Shown here piece after piece: positions 1 to 7,416 of a stretch of DNA of 10,013 nucleotides. The notes beneath the pieces were generated by a model. That model saw only the letters and a program-made list of their open reading frames with translations, did no database searches and had not been told where the DNA came from. Position 1 is the stretch's first letter, and every line of letters begins with the position of its first letter. This stretch comes from Leptolinea sp964424035 (GTDB lineage Bacteria > Chloroflexota > Anaerolineae > Anaerolineales > Anaerolineaceae), in contig CAYRHB010000124.1 in the NCBI GenBank assembly GCA_964424035.1, positions 1 to 10,013 of the forward strand, written 5' to 3'. Position numbers and translations under genes: made by a program.

Positions 1-1165
1 CCGGATAGAATGCAGCCAGAATGGCAACGATAAAAGCCAATACGCTCAATGAAACCGCGTCATTGACTTTCAGATAAGCGTATATCCGCTCTCCAATTAA
101 AAGATCGGTTGCGCCTACGTCGCCAAAATAAAACCCGACCGTCGATGCATAATAAACCATTATTCCGCCGATGATCATACCGGCAACGATTCCGCCAATG
201 GCAAGAAGGCTGGATTCGACAAAAAACATCGACATAATGCGTGTTGCCTTCATACCAATGGCCGAGAGAATACCAATCTCACGGGTACGTTCGAACACAG
301 ACATGATCAACGTATTGACAATCACCGTGGCTGTTATGGCCAGTACGATCAGGTAGATCACAACCATATAGCTGCGTGAAAACTCCTCCATTTGCAGTAT
401 CATGTCATTCATCTGGAGGTATGTTTTAACCTCCAGATTTTCCGTGTGAAGGGCTTTGCTTACATTATCAGCCTGCTCGGCATCGTGTAATAACACATAG
501 ATTAGACTTGCCCGGCCTTCGGTTTTCGTTAACGCCTGTGCCTTGGCAATTGGAATCAGGACAGTATAGTCATCAAAAGCCGGTGTCCGCGTGGTAAACA
601 CACCCCGGATGGTGAACATCTGCTCATCCACATCGCCGTTTGATGTGTTGGCCATCAGATTCACCGTGTCACCGGTAGTCAGGTCCATCTTTTTTGCCAA
701 CGCTTCGCCGATCATAATACCTGAACGGTCATCAGGTTGTATGAATTCTCCGGACAGGATCTCTGACTTGAAAGGTTCGCTGGCTTTTGATAGCGGATCA
801 ATACCAAACAAGCGGATGCCATTTGTCTCCGTCTTGTTGGTGAGAATGCCGCTGGCTATCAGACGCGGAGTAGCTACATCCACCTGATCCATTTTGGCAA
901 TTTTCGCCGTGATTTCATCCGGGTTATCAATCAGATCTTCATAATCAAGACTATTCTTCGCTTCATCATAGGTTTTTGCCCGAACTTGAAGATGTCCACT
1001 CTGTAATTTGACAGCCGTTTCCATCGAGAACCGCATTTCCCCTGAAATCACAGAAGCCATCAGGAGCAATAACGCCAAACCAATTCCAAGAGCCAATGAA
1101 GAAAAAATCGACCGCCGTTTATTTCGCAAAAGATCGCGATAAGCCATTTTTAGTATTGTTGTCAT
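1..1165 (-). CDS. FtsX/LolC-type ABC transporter permease (3' end cut by window edge)
   Basis: This is a membrane subunit of an ABC transporter of the MacB/LolC/FtsX class, which couples ATP hydrolysis in a separate ATPase to export or extraction of envelope substrates. I translated it from the ATG at 1165 (MTTILKMAYRDLLRNKRR...); 388 codons are present with no stop before base 1. An N-terminal transmembrane helix follows the basic RNKRR stretch. A long extracytoplasmic domain of about 230 residues comes next. The C-terminal FtsX domain carries the coupling motif SVFERTREIGILSAIG (bases ~260-308) and further hydrophobic helices. The visible end, AAFYP, matches SSLYP in the neighbouring paralog, so only about 17-20 residues are missing. 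The start sits 8 bases after the upstream permease's stop, and a GAGG Shine-Dalgarno overlaps that TGA. The two are therefore co-transcribed and probably form a heterodimer. The substrate cannot be told from sequence. Confidence 0.9.
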   Translation of the reverse strand, partial: MTTILKMAYRDLLRNKRRSIFSSLALGIGLALLLLMASVISGEMRFSMETAVKLQSGHLQVRAKTYDEAKNSLDYEDLIDNPDEITAKIAKMDQVDVATPRLIASGILTNKTETNGIRLFGIDPLSKASEPFKSEILSGEFIQPDDRSGIMIGEALAKKMDLTTGDTVNLMANTSNGDVDEQMFTIRGVFTTRTPAFDDYTVLIPIAKAQALTKTEGRASLIYVLLHDAEQADNVSKALHTENLEVKTYLQMNDMILQMEEFSRSYMVVIYLIVLAITATVIVNTLIMSVFERTREIGILSAIGMKATRIMSMFFVESSLLAIGGIVAGMIIGGIMVYYASTVGFYFGDVGATDLLIGERIYAYLKVNDAVSLSVLAFIVAILAAFYP

Positions 1166-1173
1166 TTTCGGCC

Positions 1174-2403
1174 TCACACAGTATGAAGGGCAACAGCAGG
1201 TTCTTTCAAAGATGCTGTGCGCGCCGGATAGAGTGATGAAAGCACTGAAATAACCAGAACAGTTATAACCCGCTGCCAGATCTTTTCCAGACCAAGTGTT
1301 GAGTAAACCCGGTCTTTGATCAATGCCGTGTAGTCCGTCATGTTGGCAAACGAGCTGTAGTCAATTCCGACCCTGCTCAAGATGCCATTGACCAACAGCC
1401 CCAGCGCGATCCCGGCCACCAGGCCGACAAGGCCCATCATCACCCCTTCAAGAACAAACATCCATCCGATCTGGTGTGGTTTCACTCCCAACGCGCCCAG
1501 AATTCCTATCTCGCGGGTGCGTTCAAATACCGACATCAGCAGCATATTCAAAATTCCTATACCGGCGATGAGAAGAATGATCACTCCAAAAACATCCATG
1601 ACACTATTCTTGCGTTCGATGGTTGCGCTCATTTCAGGGAAATTCACAATCCATGAATCGATCTCGTAACCGGGAACTGTTTGATCCAATTTCCGGATAA
1701 CCTCATTTTCCTGCCCCAATTGTTTCAAGAACAGGACAATTTCAGTTGATTGCCCGTTCAATCCAAATAAATATCGGGCTTCATCGAGAGACATATAGAC
1801 GGTACGCTTCTCGATTTCCGGCAAGCTTACATCATAGATTCCAGCGATGGTCATGGTCCGTTGGATGGTCTGATTATGAATATCCGATCCAGCCAATGTT
1901 ATGCGGTCACCCACACCGGCTTCCATGGCATCGGCCAAACCCTGGCCGATCAATACCATATCCTGGTCGGCAGCAGTCAAATCACGCCCGGCAGTAATAT
2001 TGACAGACACCAGGCTGACGGCTTTCTCGACATCCGGTTCGATCCCGGATATTGTGACCGAGAACGCTCCGGTCCGGTTGGTCACAATTCCGCCGGTGTT
2101 GATCCGGCGTGAGGCTACCTCAACATCGGGTAAGGAACGGGCAGCATCCAGAATAGACTGGTCATTTTCCAATGGCAGCAATGGTTTGCTGCTATTCTTC
2201 ATCCGATAGCCTTCCGCATGGATCTGGACGTTTCCGCCCAATATCTTTACCGCATTGGCATAGATGGCATCATTGAAACCCACCATCATTCCATCGTACA
2301 TCATCATCATGGCCAGGCATAACGCGATCGAAAGCACAACGATCAGCGTCCGGCGGCGATGCCGCCAGAAATTGCGCCAGGCTAGTCTTAGATATAATTC
2401 CAT
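1174..2403 (-). CDS. FtsX/LolC-type ABC transporter permease
   Basis: A 409-residue ABC permease, full length for the LolC/LolE/MacB-permease class. A basic N-terminus (RNFWRHRRRT) leads into transmembrane helix 1 (residues ~19-40). A MacB-like extracytoplasmic domain covers ~45-265. The FtsX domain has helices at ~270-292, ~314-340 and ~377-393. The coupling motif SVFERTREIGILGALG is at 291-306, just after helix 2, where such permeases contact their ATPase. The ATG at 2403 follows an AGGAG Shine-Dalgarno. The gene lies 49 bases downstream of the TetR regulator and 8 bases upstream of a paralogous permease, which points to one operon. In diderm bacteria LolCE handles lipoproteins; if this host is monoderm, a lipid, peptide or drug exporter is more likely. 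Family is sure; substrate is unknown. Confidence 0.92.
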   Translation of the reverse strand: MELYLRLAWRNFWRHRRRTLIVVLSIALCLAMMMMYDGMMVGFNDAIYANAVKILGGNVQIHAEGYRMKNSSKPLLPLENDQSILDAARSLPDVEVASRRINTGGIVTNRTGAFSVTISGIEPDVEKAVSLVSVNITAGRDLTAADQDMVLIGQGLADAMEAGVGDRITLAGSDIHNQTIQRTMTIAGIYDVSLPEIEKRTVYMSLDEARYLFGLNGQSTEIVLFLKQLGQENEVIRKLDQTVPGYEIDSWIVNFPEMSATIERKNSVMDVFGVIILLIAGIGILNMLLMSVFERTREIGILGALGVKPHQIGWMFVLEGVMMGLVGLVAGIALGLLVNGILSRVGIDYSSFANMTDYTALIKDRVYSTLGLEKIWQRVITVLVISVLSSLYPARTASLKEPAVALHTV

Positions 2404-2452
2404 AGATCAACTCCTATTTTCAGGATTGTCTGGCAATGCTTTTTTCCAGGTT

Positions 2453-3160
2453 CTATTTTCGGTCAGGCAGCCATTCTTTCATGGCTTCAATATCAACCAT
2501 GCAGATAGAACCGGGCTCCGCACCAAGTATCCTTTCTACCGCATCAGTATGGGAACGGATTACCTGATTCATCTCCATTAATGTATCTTCTATATTCCCA
2601 GGGGGATCGGAATTAACCCGTAACAGGATATGTCCGAGGGAATCGCTCATCTGGGTCATCAGGGCAAACACGATCTTTCCTGCCATATCCGGGTAACTGG
2701 TATGAAAAACACCCTGGGTAATCCCTTCCACGAAAACCCTGTTCAACAAACCACCCAACTGCCCGGTATATTCTTCCAGCATTTTTTGCCTGACCAGTGC
2801 ATTCTCGTCAGAATACCAGGCTTTCAAAATTGCCATCATGAATGGTTTCTGTGTGGATTTCCACTGCATTCCGGCCTGGATTATTCGTTCCAATTTTTTT
2901 ATTGGAGGAAGGCTCATATCATCGGCAATGGGAGAAATTACCTTCATCCCCTGCTCGCTGGTTCTGGCCAGCAAGGCTTCCAGTAGGGCCGATTTTGACG
3001 GGAAGTAATGGAAAAAAGCTCCTTTTGAGATGCCAAGTTTGTTGATGATGTCCTGAATGGACATCTTCTCATAACCGGATGAATAGACCATCTGTTGGGC
3101 ACAATCCAATATGTCATTTTGTTTGGCAATCCGGGTTGCCTCATCAATTATCCGGGCCAT
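2453..3160 (-). CDS. TetR/AcrR-family transcriptional regulator
   Basis: A 235-residue one-component repressor that probably controls the permease genes downstream. The N-terminal DNA-binding domain is typical: residues ~13-60 contain the helix-turn-helix MSIQDIINKLGISKGAFFHYF (33-53) followed by PSKSALLEAL. The rest is the helical ligand-binding and dimerisation domain, whose sequence does not reveal the ligand. An upstream in-frame ATG at 3226 would add 22 residues, but they would be encoded across the palindromic operator. The ATG at 3160 has a good TGAGGA Shine-Dalgarno five bases away and gives the usual family N-terminus (MARIIDEATR), so I chose 3160. The palindrome at 3173-3191 directly upstream implies autoregulation. 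The likely role is ligand-induced derepression of the ABC exporter; this is inference from layout. Confidence 0.93.
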   Translation of the reverse strand: MARIIDEATRIAKQNDILDCAQQMVYSSGYEKMSIQDIINKLGISKGAFFHYFPSKSALLEALLARTSEQGMKVISPIADDMSLPPIKKLERIIQAGMQWKSTQKPFMMAILKAWYSDENALVRQKMLEEYTGQLGGLLNRVFVEGITQGVFHTSYPDMAGKIVFALMTQMSDSLGHILLRVNSDPPGNIEDTLMEMNQVIRSHTDAVERILGAEPGSICMVDIEAMKEWLPDRK

Positions 3161-3172
3161 TGGTATCCTCAA

Positions 3173-3191
3173 TAAACCGACCGTCGGTTTA
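3173..3191. promoter_or_regulatory. Probable TetR operator palindrome
   Basis: TAAACCGACCGTCGGTTTA is a perfect 19-base inverted repeat around a single central base (3182). Its ACCGAC/GTCGGT half-sites resemble those of many TetR-family operators. It lies one base upstream of the tetR Shine-Dalgarno (3166-3171), with its centre 22 bases before the start codon. That is where a bound dimer would block RNA polymerase or the early transcript. Autorepression of tetR and the permease genes is the natural reading. I could not place a convincing -35/-10 pair in the short stretch between this site and the upstream terminator. Confidence 0.8.
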
Positions 3192-3211
3192 AGAATGAAA
3201 ATACAACCAGA

Positions 3212-3245
3212 AAAAATACCTGTCAAGAACCTGACAGGTATTTTT
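3212..3245 (-). terminator. Rho-independent terminator after the ZIP transporter gene
   Basis: A perfect 14-base stem (AAAAATACCTGTCA at 3212-3225 with its complement at 3232-3245) closes a six-base loop. The outer five pairs are A:T, so a U-rich tail exists on either strand and the element could work both ways. On the minus strand it begins 24 bases after the ZIP stop and would end that transcript before the tetR operon. Confidence 0.85.
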
Positions 3246-3269
3246 CATCGATTTTACATGAGCGTCCAC

Positions 3270-4085
3270 CTACCCCAGGGCAACATCCAGGATCATCATC
3301 ACCGCAAAACCCAACATAACCCCGATGGTGGCAAGGTGGGTATCCCTGCGATCAAGTTGCGCTTCCGGGATCAGTTCTTCCACGACCACATAGATCATGG
3401 CACCTGCCGCGAATGCCAGAGCATACGGCAGGATGGGACGAACAAAGATGACTGTCGCCGCGCCTATCACCCCTGCAATGGGTTCAACAATTCCGGATGC
3501 CTGTCCCATCATAAAACTCTTCCAGCGGCTCAACCCTTCCCGGCGCAATGGCGCAGACACAGCCAATCCTTCGGGGAAATTCTGAATGCCTATGCCAATG
3601 GCAAGGGCCACAGCACCGGAGAAATCAGCTGAAGGCAGGTTGGCTGCAATGGCGCCAAAAGCGACGCCCACGGCCAATCCTTCCGGAAAGTTATGAAGCG
3701 TAATGGCCAATACAAGTAAAACACTTCTCTGCCATTTCGTTTTGATGCCTTCTGCCTCATCCATAGGATATCCAATATGGAGGTGGGGTAAGACTTTATC
3801 CACCCCCCACAGGAACGCCCCACCCAGCAAAAAGCCAACAACCGCTGGAACCCAGGCTATATCCCCGTTCACCTCGGCCATCTCTATTGCCGGAGCCAGA
3901 AGTGACCAGTAGCTGGCAGCGATCATAACACCCGCGGCAAAACCCAGTAATGAATCCAGAATCCGCCGGTTTACAGACTTGAATCCAAAAACCATTGCCG
4001 CTCCAGCCGCGGTCAAAAACCATGTAAAAAGTGTGGCATACAATGCCTGCATGATAGGATTTTGTGAGGAAATCCACTCGATCAT
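3270..4085 (-). CDS. ZIP-family divalent metal transporter (GufA-like)
   Basis: A 271-residue integral membrane protein of the ZIP family, which moves Zn2+, Fe2+ or related ions into the cytoplasm. About eight hydrophobic helices are visible. Helix 4 contains HNFPEG (H131, N132, E135). Helix 5 contains QNFPEG (Q168, N169, E172). Helix 6 contains GQASGIVEP (E201). These match the binuclear metal-site positions of the GufA subgroup, in which helix 5 carries Gln instead of the His found in many other ZIPs. A histidine-bearing loop (LPHLHIGYP, ~99-107) lies before helix 4. The ATG at 4085 is preceded by a weak purine-rich GAGAAG. No metalloregulator gene or Zur/Fur-like site was recognised nearby, and the metal preferred cannot be read from sequence. 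A strong terminator follows the gene. Confidence 0.93.
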   Translation of the reverse strand: MIEWISSQNPIMQALYATLFTWFLTAAGAAMVFGFKSVNRRILDSLLGFAAGVMIAASYWSLLAPAIEMAEVNGDIAWVPAVVGFLLGGAFLWGVDKVLPHLHIGYPMDEAEGIKTKWQRSVLLVLAITLHNFPEGLAVGVAFGAIAANLPSADFSGAVALAIGIGIQNFPEGLAVSAPLRREGLSRWKSFMMGQASGIVEPIAGVIGAATVIFVRPILPYALAFAAGAMIYVVVEELIPEAQLDRRDTHLATIGVMLGFAVMMILDVALG

Positions 4086-4124
4086 TTCATCTTCTCTCTA
4101 TTTTTGATTGGAATTATGGAATTA

Positions 4125-4130
4125 ATTATA
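4125..4130 (-). promoter_or_regulatory. Possible -10 box upstream of the ZIP gene
   Basis: A perfect TATAAT reads on the minus strand, 39 bases upstream of the ZIP start codon. No recognisable -35 hexamer lies at 16-18 bases upstream, and the area is AT-rich, so this may be chance. The 97-base gap it sits in (4086-4182) otherwise shows only a weak CCAG/CTGG inverted repeat (4146-4162) and no convincing terminator for the upstream hydrolase gene, so read-through into the ZIP gene is possible. Confidence 0.3.
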
Positions 4131-4182
4131 GTTTTTTTACACATCCAGGTCCCTAATCTGGCAGATCTTTCACCAAAAAAGA

Positions 4183-5355
4183 CTAAATATTGTCAATCAC
4201 CCGCGCGTAGAGATTACTTGCCTCAATGATCTGGTCAACCGGGCAACGTTCATCACGCATATGAGCCAGCTTGTGTTCGCCGGGTCCCAATCCAATTGTC
4301 GGGATATTCTGTGCGATCAGTGCAACTGCATCGGTTCCAAAATCCCAGTACTCGAATTTACCCGGATATTGTCCATGAACATCGGAATATGCCTGAATAA
4401 AAGCCTTAGTGAGGTCATGTTCCAAACCAATCTGCCAGGCTGGATGCAATGGCCGGTAGGTAACAGGTTTTCCTGTCCAGGTATTTCGGTGCATGATATC
4501 AATCTCCCAGACGGCGTCTTTGCCGGCTATGATGCGGTCCATCTCTTCACGGATGGTTTTCTCAGTCTCGCCCACGACCATGCGCCGGTCGAGGTATATA
4601 CGGCACTCTGAAGGCACGGCATTCAATGAAACAGCCTGACTGGATATATCAGAAAGTACCAGTGTGCCATGACGACCGGCTTTTTTCATTAGATCAAGGT
4701 TCGTCTGTTCCACCCGTTTTATGATCTCTGCCATTTCATATACAGCATTTTTGCCCTTCTCTGGAGCCGAACCGTGTGCCGATATTCCATGGGTTGTAAT
4801 AATGATCTGAGCCTTTCCTTTATGTCCGGTCGTGATGAGGTTTGCTGAAGGCTCGCATATCACACCAAAATCCGGTTTCCTCTCGATACCCTCGAGTACA
4901 TGTTTCAGGGCTTCGCCATCGCAGTCTTCCTCCAGTGTGGAACAGGCGATATAAACCGTTTTCCCGTCCAACCAGCCATTGTTCTTTGCTGCCGCCGCCG
5001 CGTAGATGGATGCTGCCAGCCCCCCTTTCATATCCACCGAACCGCGTCCCCACAGGTATCCGTCTTTCAATTCTCCACTGAAAGGCGGTACACTCCACTG
5101 GTCTGCGTCATGTACCTGAACTGTATCCATATGCGAATCGAACAGGATTGTTTTCTCGCCATCGCCTGCCCGCCCGATGACATTTCCCCATCGGTCAGTT
5201 ATGACTTCGTCGAAACCCAGCTTTTCCATCCTGGTGGCAATATATTCCGCCACCTCACCCTCGTTGCCTGAAAAACTGCGAATCTGCACCAATTGCTGCG
5301 TGAATTGGATCAATTCACTGGCCAGGTCTGTATTATTGATTATCAGTGTATTCAT
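4183..5355 (-). CDS. M20-family metallohydrolase, YgeY-like
   Basis: A 390-residue cytoplasmic di-zinc hydrolase of the M20 peptidase/deacylase family, full length. Expected metal ligands and catalytic residues are present: H75 and D77 (DSHMDTV), D108 (GRGSVDMKGG), E142/E143 (LEEDCDG), E168 (CEPS), H365 (LAHMRDE). H194 in ISAHGSAPEKG is the dimerisation-domain histidine. HGSAPE(K/R)G.NA, EEDCDG and the WTG...GLGPG.....AH segments resemble E. coli YgeY, a family linked to selenium-dependent purine/hydantoin-type gene clusters. No xanthine-dehydrogenase-like, carbamoyltransferase or selenium genes are visible here, so the true substrate (an acylated amino acid, dipeptide or cyclic-amide product) is open. 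ArgE/DapE-type deacylase is the alternative label. The ATG at 5355 has a GGAG Shine-Dalgarno ten bases upstream. Confidence 0.88.
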   Translation of the reverse strand: MNTLIINNTDLASELIQFTQQLVQIRSFSGNEGEVAEYIATRMEKLGFDEVITDRWGNVIGRAGDGEKTILFDSHMDTVQVHDADQWSVPPFSGELKDGYLWGRGSVDMKGGLAASIYAAAAAKNNGWLDGKTVYIACSTLEEDCDGEALKHVLEGIERKPDFGVICEPSANLITTGHKGKAQIIITTHGISAHGSAPEKGKNAVYEMAEIIKRVEQTNLDLMKKAGRHGTLVLSDISSQAVSLNAVPSECRIYLDRRMVVGETEKTIREEMDRIIAGKDAVWEIDIMHRNTWTGKPVTYRPLHPAWQIGLEHDLTKAFIQAYSDVHGQYPGKFEYWDFGTDAVALIAQNIPTIGLGPGEHKLAHMRDERCPVDQIIEASNLYARVIDNI

Positions 5356-5383
5356 TGAATAAGGTCTCCGGTGATTATTGTAA

Positions 5384-5398
5384 GCCGGATTTTCCGGC
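5384..5398. repeat. Short inverted repeat in the hydrolase/htpG divergent region
   Basis: GCCGGA-TTT-TCCGGC forms a six-base stem with a three-base loop. It has no U tract on either side and lies 29 bases upstream of the hydrolase start codon, inside its likely leader. It could be a leader hairpin or a regulator site. It is not the CIRCE or any other heat-shock element I recognise. Confidence 0.4.
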
Positions 5399-5446
5399 GA
5401 CCGGACAAATAACAGGTTCGAACTTAATTTGCATCGAACAATACTG

Positions 5447-5474
5447 ACTATATCTCACAAATTGAACTGGTGAA
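5447..5474 (-). promoter_or_regulatory. Candidate promoter for the M20 hydrolase gene
   Basis: On the minus strand TTCACC (5474-5469) and TATAGT (5452-5447) are separated by 16 bases and resemble a sigma-70 type promoter (four and five of six consensus bases). It would give a leader of about 85 bases. It overlaps the candidate htpG promoter on the other strand, so the two divergent genes could interfere. Pattern match only. Confidence 0.25.
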
Positions 5475-5491
5475 CATACAACGTGTTAATA
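5462..5491 (+). promoter_or_regulatory. Candidate promoter for htpG
   Basis: TTGAAC (5462-5467) and TTAATA (5486-5491), 18 bases apart, resemble a housekeeping promoter about 60 bases upstream of the htpG start. A second possible -10, TACAAT (5512-5517), lacks a fitting -35. No CIRCE repeat or sigma-32-like promoter was seen, so heat-shock control is not evident. Confidence 0.28.
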
Positions 5492-5552
5492 TAGCTCATA
5501 TACATTTCGTCTACAATATCTATGCTAATCTTTCACCCGAGGGGAACAAACC

Positions 5553-7416
5553 ATGAGTATAAAATCCGATAAAACCTCACCCATGACATTCAAGGCTGAA
5601 ACCCGGCAATTACTGGATATTCTGATCCATTCGTTATATACCGACCACGAGATTTTTCTGCGGGAGCTGGTCTCCAACGCATCCGACGCATTGACCCGAA
5701 TAAACTTCGAAATGCTCACCAACCGGGATGTGCTTGATCCCGAGGTTGAACTGGGTGTATGGATCTCCACGGATAAGTCGGCTCGCACACTGACAATCTG
5801 TGATACCGGTATCGGCATGACCCGTGCGGAAATGGAAGAGAATCTGGGGACCATCGCCCATTCAGGCGCCAAAGCGTTCATGCAGGCTGCCAGTCAGCAG
5901 GAAAATTCGGATTTATCCAATATCATCGGGCAGTTTGGCGTTGGTTTCTATTCTGTCTTCATGGTGGCAGAAAAAGTCGAAGTCGCCTCACGCTCCTTCC
6001 AGAAAGCCGAATCTGCCCATTTATGGACATCGGATGGTCAAGAAACGTTCACCATTGTTGACCATGAGAAAACAGATCGGGGAACAACCATTACCGTATA
6101 CCTGAAGGAAGATGCGGTTGAGTTCACAGATGAAAACCGATTGCGCGAGATCATCCGGCGCCATAGTGATTATGTGGCTTTTCCCGTTTACGTGGGCGAA
6201 TCAACCGAACAGGTCAACCGCCAGTCAGCCCTGTGGCGGCAAAGTACTCAACAAATTCTTGAAAAGGATGCCCAGGAATTCTACCGGCAGTTTACGCTTG
6301 ATCCCAAAGAACCCCTCGCTTTTTCTCACCTGGCTGTTGATGCGCCTGTTCAGGCCTATGCTTTACTTTTCATACCGGCAGAAGGTGAACACTATTTGTT
6401 TACTCCCCGTAAACAGGATGGGCTGCGATTGTACGCCCGCAAAGTGTTGATCCAGGATTATTTCCGTGACCTGTTGCCGGAATATCTTCGCTTCATTCAG
6501 GGCATTGTCGATTCCGAAGACCTGCCATTGAATATCTCTCGTGAGACAATCCAATCAAACCGCCTTTTGATGCAATTAAAAAAGATTGTCACCAATAAGG
6601 CAATCGACATGATCAAAAAATTGGCAGAGGATAAGCCGGAAAAATACAAAGAATTCTGGAATCTTTTTGGCCGCTATCTAAAAGAAGGCGTTGCCTCAGA
6701 CCTGGCAGATTATGACAGCCTGGTCTCTCTATTACGTTTTCAAACCCTTCACCATCCTGATGAGCAAATCTCGTTGGATACCTATCTGGATGAGCGTGGC
6801 CTGGGCCAACAACAGATCTATTACATCTTCGGGGATGACGATCAATCTGTAACGCATAGTCCCCACCTCGACCTGGTACGCCAGCGCAATCTGGATGTCC
6901 TTTTACTCACAGACCCACTGGATTCATTCATGCTTCTGGCACTAAAGCAATATAAAGATATCCCCCTGGTAAACGTAGCTGATAAAGGCGCTGATCTGGG
7001 GGAAGCCTCCGTTCCGGAAGGTAATGAATTGCTACCCGCATCGGAAGAGACCAAAACCACGCTGATAAACCGGTTCCAGGCGGCGTTGGGATCCCGAGTG
7101 GCGGATGTACGGATTTCAGNNNNNNNNNNCCCGGCTGGTTGACCCTGATGACAGCCCAGCTCAAGAGATCCAACGTGTGTACAAGATCATCAATCAACCA
7201 TTGGAAGTTCCGCGCAAAGTCCTTGAGATCAACCCGCGCCATGAGTTGCTGGCACACATAGCCACCCTGCCGGAGGATTCCCCGTTGGCTCCCCTGGTGA
7301 TTGAACAGATCTATGAAGACGCGTTATTGATCGAAGGGCTTCATCCGGATCCGGCTGGAATGATCAGCCGCATCCAGAAGATCATGTCTGCCGCGTTGAA
7401 AGAAAATAAGGATTAA
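5553..7416 (+). CDS. htpG: Molecular chaperone HtpG (Hsp90), interrupted by an assembly gap
   Basis: Bacterial Hsp90, an ATP-driven cytoplasmic dimeric chaperone. The N-terminal GHKL ATPase domain shows FLRELVSNASDAL (E38 catalytic, N42 for Mg), DTGIGM (D84-M89) contacting adenine, the ATP-lid segment GTIAHSGAKAF (99-109), GQFGVGF (126-132) and GTTITVYL. The middle domain carries NISRE (327-331), with R330 the ATP-sensing arginine. The C-terminal domain ends in the dimerisation segment after ELNPRH-like EINPRH. Ten Ns at 7120-7129 split the gene: before them the frame reads ...DVRIS, after them RLVDPDDSPAQE... in a different frame. Homologs have roughly ...RLTDSPARLV here, so about eight codons are missing, giving about 624 residues, the usual length. 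The ATG at 5553 follows GAGGGG by eight bases. The gene is very probably intact in the organism. Confidence 0.95.
7120..7129. other. Assembly gap (10 N) within htpG
   Basis: Ten unknown bases. The known flanks contribute one base (g, 7119) and two bases (cc, 7130-7131) of split codons, so the true gap must be a multiple of three for the frame to continue. Ten is not, so this is a fixed-length placeholder. The cc fits the end of an alanine GCC in the conserved SPA-RLV segment, and about 21 bases would restore the family's sequence. Confidence 0.9.

Noticed and set aside
1382..2209. Several plus-strand open frames opposite the full-length permease
   Set aside because: All lie antisense to a well-supported permease gene, show low-complexity composition, and match no family I recognise.
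3161..3226. N-terminal extension of TetR from the ATG at 3226
   Set aside because: The extension would be encoded across the operator palindrome and into the terminator side, and the internal ATG at 3160 has a proper Shine-Dalgarno and family-like N-terminus.
4141..4182. Terminator after the M20 hydrolase gene
   Set aside because: Only a four-base CCAG/CTGG stem is present with a nine-base loop; the A/T run downstream is not directly attached to a stable stem.
5384..5398. CIRCE-like or terminator element upstream of htpG
   Set aside because: The repeat is far shorter than CIRCE and has a different sequence, and it has no T tract on either strand.
7105..7416. A separate small gene of about 100 residues downstream of the N run
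   Set aside because: Its sequence after the Ns is the C-terminal end of HtpG; the apparent start lies in the upstream htpG sequence read in another frame.
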